From assembly GCA_963082875.1 (NCBI GenBank), contig OY720100.1, positions 1,302,001 to 1,366,000 on the forward strand: a DNA stretch of 64,000 nucleotides, in the 5' to 3' direction. Of this stretch, positions 12,601 through 24,935 are shown piece by piece; the stretch's first letter is position 1; each line of letters begins with the position of its first letter. Position numbers and translations under genes: made by a program. Origin of the DNA: Corella eumyota (lineage: Eukaryota; Chordata; Ascidiacea; Phlebobranchia; Corellidae). Below the pieces are notes generated by a model. The model was not told the origin of the DNA, searched no databases, and saw nothing but the letters and a program-made list of their open reading frames with translations.

Positions 12601-15198
12601 ACTTATTTTAATATTGTTGTATAATATGACCAAACTTTTACTCCAATACATTTTCTTGTTTTATTTAACAACTTTAACTAATTTAAATTGACTTTTTTGT
12701 TAGTTTACCAATTTTCCTTGTTGTCCAGGCTGTCCATGTTGTCCTAGGTAGCCCTACAACAAAATAAACATTTAATTTACATTCATATTTTGTACTTAAA
12801 ATGATTAAAGTATGGCATAGTTTTAACCTTTGGTCCTCTATCTCCCTTTTCACCAAATTCTCCAATTTTTCCTTGAAGTCCCTATAACAATTGTTAATTA
12901 GTAAATAAAAATTAAAAGTTAATTATCAGGCACTTCTAATCTAAAATATCCCAAACTGCCAAAGTCAGAAAAAACTTAGACTGAGTCAAGGTAACTGATG
13001 TTACTTTATGTTTAGGTCATAAAGTCGACCTTCCCACTTTGCAGATAATTCAATATACAAAATACAGTGTTGAATACATTATGTTTTTAATGTATTTTGA
13101 TTTAACCAAACTTACTATTTCGCCTTTTCTTCCCGGTCTTCCATTTTTGCCTCCACTAACCCCAGCAACTCCCTAGAAATTAAGTCATAATATTTATGTA
13201 AATTGCCTAAAGAGTAGATTTAATAAATGTAAAATTTATTTTATTGTGTAATATAGAATTTTGTATTTGTTATAAAATTTATTGTTTGGTGTATTGTATC
13301 TATGGTTTGTAAATAATTAAATTTTTTTTATCAAAATAAAAATGTTTTTACCCTTAATCCCATACTTCCTTTGCTTCCTTTTGGTCCGATTCCTCCTTCT
13401 TCTCCCTAAAGTAAAATTTTATCATTATTTTATTATTAGAGCTATGATCAAATTTTAATTGCATTATTTTACCTTTTGTCCTGCTGCCCCCTGGTTACCC
13501 CTGCTTCCAATATAACCCGGACTTCCGGTCACACCCCGTTCTCCATTCGCACCAGGAACTCCAGGAGGACCGGTAATACCCTAAAAATATTAAATAGGTT
13601 TAAAATATCATATTGGCAAAGATGTGCTTTTAAAATATCATATTGGCAAAGAAGCTATTGTAAGAATAGCCTTCTACAGTGACTGTATTGCACAATTAAT
13701 ATTTAACATAGTACAGCCTAAATCTTTAACTAAGTGATCTTACCTTTGGTCCTTGATCCCCCTTATAACCTCTATATCCATGTTCACCTGGTGGACCCTA
13801 TAAACAGTTTTGTTAAAAGAATTGGTTTGGGTACTTATGCTTGTAACATTAAATTTTAGTAAGTGTATTGTCTTATATGTTGTATGTGTGTAGAACTTAC
13901 CCTATTACCTTGCGACCCTCTCATTCCCTCACCTCCAACAACACCTCTTATACCCTGCATCAAACAATATAATAAGAGTTGTGGTATGCTTGAAAATATT
14001 CATTTAAACTTTTTTGTAGATTTAGGTTTTTTGTGTATCAATAAGAGTAATGGAAATTAATATACCTTTAATAATACATTATTGCAATGAAGAAAAATGA
14101 ATTATTTAAATTTATGATTTAAAACATGCCATTGATAAATATTACATAAAATTTTTCTAATATATTATGTCAAACAAATATATCATTAGATTAACATGAA
14201 CTAGTTAAGTGCTATTCACCCCAAGATAATATATGTTAAGATGTTGGACTGATAAGGAACTAGAAAATGTTATCAGGGCCTATATAATTCCTGTATCTAG
14301 TTTATTTATTATAGGACTAACCTGTGGACCCTGTTTCCCTTCATACCCCGTTAAACCATTATCTCCATGATGTCCCTGTTATACAAAACATAAAATTAAG
14401 TTTCTAAGTAATGTAACTATGGTAAAACTTACAATATTATAGAGAAAAATCAACAAATTTTAGGCAGTAAAAAACACGTGCAAAAATATATTGTTACTAA
14501 TGGTTATGTATGTATTTGTTAAACTTAAATACGGTTCATATTCACCTATTTTATCTATTATAAAGCGACCAAGTTTCTCAACATTATTAAGTAATAATAT
14601 TTAACTTACTTTTGGTCCTCTAAGTCCAGCAAAACCACGTGGTCCAGGCTCACATTGTTTACGTTCTAACCCTTTAAAGTTCGGAATAACACCACCATTA
14701 AATGATGGATTAGTTGGTCTTATTTTAACACTTTCTGTTGGCATAGGGTTCACGCCTCCGTTTGAATGTATAATAGAAGGTCTAACTCCTATATCACGGC
14801 CAGTGTTTATGTTATTATTGTTAAGGTTAGGTAGTAGTGTTGCTGCTTCGGTTTGTCGAATTTGTTTTGCTTCTCTAGTAGGTTTAACTTGTCCAGATCC
14901 ACACTAAATGCAAGCAGTTGTTAAATTGTTAACTATTCTGTTTCTATATAACAGCTGACGATCTAAATTTTGTTTTTATTATTTGTAATAATTATGTTTA
15001 GGTACGAGTCCAACTATAAACTAGATAAAAATGGTTAAAACAGTTGTTATATTCACAAATTTGCGACGTATCTTACTTTTATTTGATGACTAAATTTCTA
15101 TGTTTAAATGTAGATGTTAAGATAAAAAAAGTTACCTGAATTGTTGCTGTTATTAAAACTATAGTTATACATACGAATTGTGCTTGATAATAATCCAT
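9616..15198 (-). CDS. FACIT collagen, predicted short form from an internal signal-peptide exon
   Basis: Exon 15198-15136 reads [20 protein letters not shown], then Q, and ends at a clean donor (CAG|GTAACT) in phase 0. It is a textbook signal peptide lying between the last TSPN exon (15638-15552, also phase 0) and the first collagen exon (14903-14610). Both can splice to 14903 in frame. The short protein would be 645 residues: signal, an 85-residue linker, then the triple helix and NC1, without vWA and TSPN. Vertebrate COL9A1 makes a short form in the same way, from a start exon in the intron after its TSPN (NC4) exons. A rival reading is two adjacent genes, but then the vWA-TSPN half would lack a 3' end. 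No TATA box is obvious upstream of 15198. Confidence 0.6.
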
Positions 15199-18100
15199 GT
15201 TAAAAGTTTGATTAAAACTAAGGTTTTTACCTATTTAGATTAAAGTTATTAAACTGAGATATAAAGTCGATTTCTTTCTATGTGAGAATGGTAATAAAAA
15301 TATATTAAATTTTTGGTTTTAAAATGTCGTCATAAAAATTGGTGAAAGTTGAATAAATTGTTATTTTTGTTGCGCTAAATTATAAGGTAAAATTTTAAAG
15401 AAAATTATTAGTTTTCTGTTTTGAAACTACTATATATAAAATCTTTAACACCTTACTACACCATATGGTATATTGTTATTTTTCAAATAATAAATTTTAG
15501 TTTAAAACAAATATAAAAACTTTTAGTGATTTAAAAAATTGTCACGGTTACCTGTTGGTTTGTGTTGCAACAATTAAACTTTTGTGAGTCATAATCGTAT
15601 TTTGCTCCGCATATAATCAACAACTCTTTGAAATCCAACTAAAAAAAATTAATTAAATAATAAAAACTTGGTTAAATTTGGCTAATGTCGTATTTTAGTT
15701 GGGGTATGCATATTTTATTTCATGTATAATATACACATATACACTAAAGAGTAGGATTTAAAGGTTATAAAGCTTTAAAGTAGGGTCTTTAACATATAGT
15801 ATAGACAAGAAAAGAAATATATAAGTTTACAATATATTTTTACTTACAATAACTGTGTCCTCGATGTAATTTTTAGCCATAATTATTTTTCCACTCGTGT
15901 CAATCAAACTTGGGGGCGTGGAGTGTTCAATCTGACCAATCAGAACACAGTCCAGAGTAAGATGGGCGTGGCTTGGTGATACGTATAAAACTAGTTTGTG
16001 GAATCCACTTTCAAATAATTTGTTAACTCCTGTAAGTTAAAAAAAATGAAAAAGTGTTAAAATTTATTTCTCATGAAAGTTTTCGTCTAAAAGATGTTTT
16101 AAATTAGTTTGTTAGTCTATTGTACAAAAAATTACTATCAATCTTAATATATCGTTTTTATTAACATTTTTGGGAAATATTTCATGTAAAAGTTCATTAT
16201 TTAGATATCACAACATATGTTAAATTAGTAGGTTAATCGTTTTTTGTACAAAACTAGACTAAAAGTGCCATAATCGTTAGATGTACATAACTTAAATATT
16301 GTTTTTATAAACTTTTTTTGAAAAATTGTAGTTTAAAACTCTAATATGTAAGTTAAAGTTGTGTTTTTTACCTTTAAAAGTAAAAGTTTTTGTTTTCCCG
16401 TTTTTATCTTGAATTAAATATTCAATTTCTCGTTCACGTGATCCCTTGATCCGAAGCGAGAATATAGCGCCCACCAACGGTCGTTGTATTTCGAATAATT
16501 TCCAATCTAAGCTGGACGTGTCGTCGAACATTCGGAATGTGGCAACAATGGCAAAATTTGTTGGAAATTTCGATTCAAAAACTCGACTGAAAAAAAAAAT
16601 TGTTTTAGTCGTTTATATACTGTTATGTTATAATAATAACTAGTCGATAGCTAGCTCTATGGGAAGCATTTCAATTGTTGTAATTTGATCGCAATTGTTA
16701 ACTTAAATTTATCAGTGATAATATGTTCGTGCATTAAAAATAACAGTTTTTTAATTTTGTATGCCTATTAATTGGGCAAATATAGAATCTACTCAGCTTA
16801 ATTATATAGAGATTTGGATGCTGGAAATGTTACTTAAAGAACACTGATTTTGTTGTGTGTTAGACAGGTCATGGCAATTGCTTTTTTACGCCATATAGTT
16901 CTAATTTTAATAGTTATAAAATCGTCTAAACATTTTCCAACGTTAAATATTGTTTGTAAACTACCTTGTAGGTTTAATGTTAAGATCAGAGTAAGGTCCA
17001 ACCCCGTATATTAACTCTTGGTTGTTGTTGTATGTAGTAGAAGGAGTGCCTTCTGTCTTCATTAGTTTAAGTAAATCAAAACCTGTGGTTTAGTTATTTA
17101 ATTAGTGAATATATATTAAACCGTGTTTTAATTTAACTATAAAAGGTTATGGATGTTGTATGGATTTTATTAACGTTATAATTAAACGGTAAATTGGTTA
17201 GTAAAATTAATTTTTTGGTAATTGTTTAGCAGTAAATGTATTGTTTAATATATCTTCATAAATTACCTTTAAATTCCTGGTGATCTAAATTGCCAGTTAC
17301 ACATGTTTCATTTTCTAAAATATCAAGAAAAGTGTTCAAAGTAAAATATTAAATTTATATAATGAGTAGTATTAAATTGATCGCTTAATATTATTTTTTA
17401 ACTAAAGAAGTGAGCTTTATAACTATAATGCATAACTGTTACTCACGGACACAAATGATTTTCATGAATTTTTCTCCGGTTTGAATAAGTTGATCAAAGT
17501 TTTGAATATAATATTGGTGCAAGTTGGTTGGTGGGGATGCAATTATGCCTAAGTCTACAGTTTTCACTGTTTTACCAATCTAAAACAAGTTGAAAGTTTA
17601 AATAATTAAGGTTGTTTTGTTTGAAAGAATAACGAAAGCGTGGTAAAGTGGTTAGGACACTTTGCTTCATTTCGTGAGGTCCTGGGTTCGATTCTGATCT
17701 TCTGCTGTTTGCAGTATAAACTCCTGCTGAGCTAACACTCAATCATCAACTTAAATATCAGGCAATTATAATCTATAATATTCCAAACTGCTAAAGTTAA
17801 CTCGAGACTGGGTTGGGGTAACAGTTGTTACTCTATGTTAAGATCGTGTAGTCGACCTTCCCAAGGAAAAGGTTTTTGGAAAAAAACAAGGAACAAAAGG
17901 TTTGTACTCTTATAGGGGTTTACATGTTAAAGTAAAAATATTACTTACCCCGATCGCAAATCTTTCGACTGATTTTTCTTCCAATAATTTTGTTGCGCTT
18001 ATGACGTCACTTTTTGAAACCCATTGTCCGTCAGTTACCATTATGACGACACGTCTTACCCCGGTTGCTAAGCTACGACCTCCTTTTTTCAAGGTAAACC

Positions 18101-21100
18101 TGGTTAAAAATATATTTTTGTTAAATTTACAAACTTTTTTACTTTTTTAAAAATGTAAAAAAAGGTTTTTAAATATGTTAATTAATTAATTATGTTTAAT
18201 ATATTTTTTTGCTTCTGAGCCAATTTAATAAAAATTTAAATTGAATTTTAATTTTGTTATGGTAAAAATGTTAAATTTTTACATTTTTGTTGCTGTAAAT
18301 CTCAAAGCTCTTCCAGTTGCGGTTCCTTTTGCATCATATTTGATCCGCATGATGGCGTCGCGGAGTTGTTTATGGTTGGTAAATTGATCTTTAAGAAATA
18401 TGTAGGGACGAATGCAACTACTATATTGTACGACTCCAATCTGTAAAAAGATTTTGGGAAAATTTAACATTACCTTTCTAAATTCATTAAACTTAAAATA
18501 TAGACCGTGTTTAAGATTGTATTTAAATTAATATTTGTCCTTTTAGTTAATACTCTGTGTTCATACACGTTTGTTTAAAAATATTCTTTTTACCCTTGTT
18601 TTATCTGCTCCAATGTCAAACTTTGAAGCCATATGAGCAGTGAAATTTAAAACCTTTCTGAAATTTCTCTCCCCAACACTTTTTGAACCATCCAGTAAAA
18701 ATATTAGGTCAAGTTTTTGGTTGTTACATGGACCTGAAAATAATGTTTAAGATTTCTGTGTAAAACTTGTAAAATTAAATAAATTTGTACTATTAGAGGT
18801 TTATTTACAAGTTATATAAAGTTGTGTACATTTGGTTATATACTATGAAATTTTTGTATTGTTTTAAAGTGTATTTAAACAGAAATAGTTAACAAAGGTG
18901 ATATAACTGTATTTAGGTATTTAACTTTGTTGTTGTTTGTTAAAAAACAATTTTTATTAAATTAATTTGTTCAATTTTTATTTTACTTAGTTTATTTGTT
19001 GTTTGTAAGTTAACTTTAACAAAAAAACGGTCATTTACTTGGTTTTAGGTATATTTCTTTATTGTTAATACTTAAAAACAAGTTTGTTTTTACTTAAAAT
19101 CAAAATATCTATTTCTATGATGCTGCTTACTCAACAGCAATTAATTTAAATACAAAATCCCAACTTCAAAGCGTTTTAATCTCATGTAAAACGTCATAAT
19201 AACAAATTATTATCGAACCTTTGTCCCCACTTCTTAGATTTGTTGTCTCCGCTAAATTCCTGCGAAAAAAAACAAAAAAAATTTAAGATTCAGCCAAAAA
19301 AGTTAAATTCTCCACAAAAATTCAGCTTTGTTGTTAACGTGTACCAAAATATTTTTGTTTAACACATTTTTGCGGCGTTCGCGCTGTAAGATATTATCTG
19401 TGACATCATAATGCGAATTAGCATGGTATTATGACGTCATTGAATTTTTGGCGGTCGAATATTTTTTTATTATCTTGAATTTTTTAATCGGATTTTAAAA
19501 GAGTTCAACTGTTTAAGAAACTTCAATCAAACGACCGGCAATGTCGCGAATTTCAAAACATTTCGGGTCACGTGACCGGCTTTGTGACGTCAGGGAAAAT
19601 TTAAGTGCATTTTTGCAAGTTGTTATTTTTTCTGATTTCGCAATATTTTCGTGAATTGTTACGCGCCACTCATAATTTACTACTTATTGTGACGTAACAG
19701 AGAATGATTGTGACGTCGACAATGCGATATTATGATTATATCCAGGTTTAAATTGATCCGCCTACGATTTTGACGCAGAATTAAAAATTAAGTGTTTTGT
19801 CATTTGATGATAGATTTAACCTTATATAATAACGTTATAAGCATGTGATATTGACTCTAACTTGAAGGTAAACAAAAATATTTGTTAAACATTTTTTTCC
19901 AGAAATAATTATTTTGTTGTTGTTTGTGAACTATTATGATTTATATAATTTTCCCAATTTTTTAAATTTTAGTAGGTTTTTGTAATATATTTAAATGCTT
20001 TTGTAGTAAAAAAAGTTGCTTAAATTTTTGTATATAACTTTAAAATACAAAAAAAACATATTTTAATGAAATTTTATTAAAAAAATAATGCTTAATATAA
20101 ATTATATATAGGCTTTATTCTAAAAATGGTTGTTTTTATAATTGTTTTAACTTGCGTAAACATTACATAAAAAGTAGATATAACTGTGTTAACATTTGGC
20201 CCGGTCAGACAAAAATATTTGATTTTTATCTTAAGGTTTAATAACAAGGTCATATAAGTAAAGTGACTACTGGGTGTTAATGTGTTTGTAGTGTAAACTA
20301 ATTTATTTCTTGGAACTAAATTATAAAGTTTTTCGAACTTTGAGCAATAATAGGATAGGGACAAATGATTTAAAACTGTTTTGAAATGTCTTACAAAATA
20401 TAAAGCAGGAAAAAATGTTTTTTTTTAATAATTATAAAAAAAATAAAATAAAGCTTGAAAAAAATTTAACTGGTTAGAAATGGGTTACTAAAATATAAAC
20501 CACGAAAAAATGTTTTTTTTTTTACTCTTTTACAATACTTTAAAAACGAATTTTAAACTTAAAAAAAAGTAATTTATTTTTCTTTGGTTCTAAAATAAAA
20601 AAAATTTTAAATTACGATAAAATTTTTAAAATACATGCTCTTAAAAAATTCTAAACAGGTTTTTATTTATATAAAAATATCTTTCTGTCAAATTTTTAAC
20701 AATGCCTTTATTTTTCTAAATCTTTCCACGTATTTCAACGTTAACAAAGGATTTAAATATAATTCCCAATTCATTGTACGTGGATTACAAATTCAACAGA
20801 ATGCAAAACTTCAATGCGTATTAACTTTACCACAATATCAGTCAGTGCCGGTTTTATTGAATCACGTAAAATTTTATTAATATCTGATATTTTGATGGCG
20901 TCATTAAAAATTGTGTTTTACAGATTTTGTGTTTAATTTCGTTTTATTTTTAGTGTGTTAGGGTTTTGGGTAATCAACAAAAACAGGATTTTAACAGGTT
21001 TTTCGCATTATTGGTATTTTTCTTAGATCAAACCAAAATATTAAATTACTAACTTGATGATTTATTAACAAAAATTTTACTTGGTAAATTTAGACCCTCT

Positions 21101-23010
21101 GATGTGGTCTAATTAAGTTCTAATTAAAGAAATTAACAAGTTTTTACCGATTCGAAGTCGTTGCCTGAACGTTTGGATAACTTCTCGCTTGGTGTCGTCG
21201 CAGAGCGTTCATAAAATCCTCTAAAAATGTCAATATTATTATTGGCTTCTTGCATAAACTAATTAGGAATTATATTGAATGCACCTTAGGCTAATATGTG
21301 GTAATATTTAAAAATGCCCTTGAGCATTATTAATGATATGAAAACAAATTTAAAATCGATAAAGGTAAATTGAGTTGTTTGTTGAGTGGTTAACATTAAG
21401 ATAATTTAAAGAGAAAAACCTAAATATAAATTGGTTTATTAGAAATATTAGGTTTAACATAATATTATGATTCCTAGTCTAATAAATCACGCGTTTATTT
21501 GAGTTCAATAAGTTAATGAAAATTCACATTTTTTGGTCACGTGACCCATTTTTTCGTCTTGTCACGTGACTTGGCAGTGAAATCTAAAACCTGACGCACG
21601 TGCAATCGCTTGTCGTGACAATCGGCTTAAACAATTCTTATTTATTGACGCAACAATGAAGTCTCGCACGCACAAGTTAACACAACTCGATTACTTATCA
21701 ACAACCATCAACCAAAAGTCACGAAAATTTCGATGTAACTCGAACCAAATTGTACATCAACTTGTAAAGGTCATAGAGTTAATGCATGCTGATATCTATG
21801 CCAGCAATGCGAGCACATCGCTTGAACTCGGTAATTCTAACTGACTGATTTTAATGCAGTTAAGACTTTAAACCCACTTAAACTGATATTTAAATGTCAC
21901 TTCGATTAGTTTGTCATTGCTGGACTTCTGCTGTGCATAGAACCTCGTGTTTTAAACGTTTGCAATTACAAAATTCAATAATTTTACAGTTTTTGACCTT
22001 GTTAAATTTTGTCAATTTTTTTCAAATTTTTGTCTGCAATATTTGCCGCTGTGTGGCCACTGTTACGTGATGTATCGGTTTATATGACGTCATAACACAC
22101 GCGCAAGAAGTTGATGAACGAGTTTTTTATTGACGTCGTTGGTTGGTTGAGCGATTAACATTTTTCGAGCATGTTTTAAGTGATTATATTTACACAGATT
22201 AACATGCAATAGTTCAAGCATAAAACCCAGAAACTTATATGGACAATAAGGTATATTGATATTACTCTTCAGGTTTAAATGCACTTACAAATATGTGCTC
22301 TTTTTAGCAATTTATAACACATAAATATGTCTGTTGTAAAATCGTTTTTAAATGAAGCTTGTACTCAAATATAAGTCATCTTAACTTTAGGTTAAATATA
22401 GGTTTCCTACGTAAATTTGATTGTAAATAAAGGGTTTTATATAAACCTAAATTAGGCTTAAATGCAAATATTATTGGAGTGTTATATCTTACTAGTTTTT
22501 AAACGGTTAAATTCAATACTGTTTTTAACACAGAAGTATATAATGTTGAAACACAATTTTGCACTTTTAGGATTTTTAAAATTCTTTTTTAATATTTATA
22601 ACTGCGTTCTAGTTACTATATTTCGTTATTTCTATCATTTTATTGATTCACATTTCTTAATTATTCAAATCGCGGAAAAAAGTGATGACGTAATATAATT
22701 AAACGTAATATTAACTTAAACTAATTTTTTAACGATTATTTGGCATTTTCAAAATACATTCTTAAATAAACAAAAACTAGTTTTTTATGACGTAGAAAAA
22801 TTTATAAAATTTTTGTAATTTATTTATTTTTGTTGACGAAATTTTTCCGAAGTAATTTGGTTAATTTTATATTTTTATAATTAGTTGATTGTACTTACCA
22901 GGGACATAGGCATTTGTGACGTCACTAAGAAACGCCGAAAGGATTATTAAAATTAAAAATTTCGACGGAATATTCTTGTTTTGATAAACATTTATTCCGG
23001 TTCTTTCCAT
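9616..23010 (-). CDS. FACIT collagen, long form: signal, vWA, TSPN, triple helix, NC1
   Basis: Twelve 5' exons (23010-22899, 21220-21148, 19259-19219, 18733-18594, 18440-18283, 18099-17949, 17579-17447, 17314-17267, 17082-16965, 16586-16372, 16029-15848, 15638-15552) join 21 collagen exons (14903-14610 to 9714-9616) for 3333 nt, 1110 residues. Residues 1-34 hold a signal peptide. The vWA domain (about 78-268) has a complete MIDAS: DGSKS, the Thr of GTATGRAL, and VTDGQ. TSPN spans about 288-480 ([14 protein letters not shown] ... WKLFEIQ). Gly-X-Y repeats start near 570, mostly in 54 nt exons (also 33, 36, 45, 57, 72, 108). One non-collagenous break ([18 protein letters not shown] ... EECQKC) precedes the last helix. 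The GICDATIC junction is the FACIT C-x4-C signature. The vWA-TSPN order is like types XXI/XXII, while the break and short-form start are like IX. Such collagens decorate fibrils. A second C-terminus is possible through an exon at 9529-9489 (donor after 9624), ending near an AATAAA. Confidence 0.88.
10680..10905 (+). mobile_element. SINE family 1 copy in a collagen intron
   Basis: Carries the tRNA-like head with GGGTTCAATCCC (B box), then ATAAACAGTATAAACTT, then ATTATGATCTATAATA and the end GACCTTCCCACATCGAGG. The middle ACTCAAGACTGGG segment is mostly deleted. It lies in the intron between exons 11143-10929 and 10567-10386. Confidence 0.75.
12925..13045 (+). mobile_element. SINE family 1, 3' fragment in a collagen intron
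   Basis: Only the tail is present: ATATCCCAAACTGCCAAAGT, then GTAACTGATGTTACTTTATG, then GTCGACCTTCCCAC. There is no tRNA head, so it is 5' truncated. Confidence 0.7.
13608..13660. repeat. short direct repeat in a collagen intron
   Basis: TTTAAAATATCATATTGGCA followed by AAGA occurs twice about 28 bp apart, just upstream (in gene sense) of exon 13580-13473. Confidence 0.7.
14075..14205 (+). mobile_element. degenerate copy of the dispersed repeat seen at 36698, 53403 and 62481
   Basis: Matches the core of that family with gaps: ATTGCAATG, then TTATGATTTAAAACATGCCA, then TATTACATAAA and ATATATTATG. Its ends are not clear. It lies in a collagen intron. Confidence 0.45.
17634..17866 (+). mobile_element. 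SINE family 1, nearly complete copy with tRNA head
   Basis: The head GCGTGGTAAAGTGGTTAGGA fits a pol III A box (TGGTAAAGTGG), and GGGTTCGATTC 40 bp on fits a B box. The common body follows, with CAATTATAATCTATAATA and ACTCGAGACTGGGTTGGGGT, ending GTCGACCTTCCC. It sits in the FACIT intron between exons 18099-17949 and 17579-17447. Confidence 0.85.
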
Positions 23011-24935
23011 CTTGGTTAAACTAGAATCTCTAAAATTACACGCATAATATACAAACAATAAAATTAATCATTTTTAAATTCTGTTTTTGGGGGTTTTTAC
23101 CGCTTCTCAATACTTTTAACCTGTTTTTATTTTATATTGGTTACTGATAGACTATTCACATACAGTTGTCTACCTTAAAAACATATTTACTACCTTATTT
23201 TATATTTTTTTTTACAAATTTTAACTGTTTTTGGCTATTTTAAAGTGTCTTCTAACTAGCTTTTACTTAAAATATATTTTTTTTACTATGTATATACTAT
23301 AGATATCAATTTTAATTTTTAAATAGCTAACTTTAACTTAAAATTTATACATACAAATAATATATATTTATTACTTAATTTTATATATATTTAATTTATT
23401 TAAATTTAATAAGCTTAACCATAACCATTAGAAGTTAGATAATACATGGACATAGGGGTTGTCTTGCAAGTATTTATATGTTGCACCTATTAACAGGGAC
23501 ATGTGAAAAGAGGTTTTTAACTTTGTTAATTGTTAAACTAAAACCATTAAAGCTTGATTCCATTACAAAGCAATTAGAACCTTCCCACAATGCATTAAAA
23601 CATCCTGTTATATAGGGTCTACTTGATTATTAAAATGGGTCACTTAATAAGGTTCTTAAGCTTGAATTTTGTAAGATTTAAAGCTTGTTTTGTTAAAGTT
23701 TTTGGTAGATTTCAAGGAACAAAATATTGAAATAAGAGAACTTTGAATTAACCTAGCATATTAATACGTAATGATAGAAATTTAAGTTTTTAACCTATAT
23801 TTAATTTCTACAATTTAAAGTAATTTTTTAATGTATTTGATATAGCTTGAGATACAAATAAAATGTTGATTCATAATATTATTAAGCTCAATAATCTACA
23901 AGAGATTAAAAACTTAATAGGATTTAAAACTCAATTACCACCTGCGAAATAAGTCTTAGTTTTGTTTAATTTTAATAAATATAAAAACAATTAAACAACG
24001 CACGAAATATATTTGCAAGAGTTTGCGATATTTTGAATATATAAGACTTGTATATTTAAAAGCACTCTTATCTGATGATTGAACCTGCGTATTAGCCAAG
24101 GGCAATGTAATATGAGTTTAATATATATATTTCATGTTAAAATAACAGCATTACAATCGTGTTATTTTCATGATTTTGGGGTATAATGTATTTATAGCCT
24201 ATCTTGTAAATAATTCTGTGTATTTATTTAAGATAGTGGTTTGTTTTTTAAAGTGGGTTTTAAATAACATTTAAGAGAATCTTGTTGTTTTGTGGTTGTG
24301 TTTTTTTCGTTGCCAAACATCTTTTACAGCTAGTTCTAATTAAAATTTCTTTTTTTTACCTTATTTATTTTTCTATACATTTTTGAGCTAGGCTTGGATA
24401 TCTATTTTTCTCAAGAAATTTTGCCACAAAATTTATAATTTTTAAAGTATTTTTTATTGGTTTAGCAAAGTCACAGAAAAATAAAACAAAAAATAACAAA
24501 TTGAAGGTTTTTACATTATCTACATTCACTTGATACAGCTCGTTAGCTAACACACAAAATTACAGAAATAAGCAAAAATAAAATTTAAAACAACAATTAC
24601 AGAATGATGGGCAAATTAATCATAGCAGCAACACTTAAACAACATTTTTAACTTTGTGGGATATTAATTTTGAGTTAAAATGCATTTTTCATTGACGTGT
24701 GTTGCTCAGATTAATGTTGTAAGGGATTTAGATAAAAAAGATTAAAAACACAATCATGTCTGTATATCACAATGGTTCATTATTATCACAGTGCTACATC
24801 TACAACAACAACTACTTGGTTGACAGTTTACACCGCTTTCCACCACGTTGGGGCGCTATTTCTCTCCTGTAAGCCACAAGCTGGCGATGACGTAACAAAT
24901 TGATGACGTATAACGTCTAAAACGTTCCTAAACTT
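23011..24935. other. spacer between the collagen 5' end and the next gene's 3' end
   Basis: Very AT-rich, with no open frame worth keeping. It should hold the FACIT promoter (just above 23010) and the 3' UTR of the gene ending at 24936. I see no clear TATA box for the collagen. Confidence 0.5.

Noticed and set aside
17637-17710. tRNA gene
   Set aside because: It has A and B boxes, but the cloverleaf arms do not pair well and a SINE body follows. The same holds for the heads at 63600, 43206 and 46578.
21656-21844. Plus-strand 62-codon frame inside the first long collagen introns
   Set aside because: No family match, no splice partners, and it lies antisense within an intron. Treated as chance.
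15136-23010. Reading the vWA-TSPN exons and the collagen exons as two separate genes
   Set aside because: All phases fit one gene, the domain order is the standard FACIT order, and the vWA-TSPN half has no terminal exon of its own. Kept only as a minor alternative.
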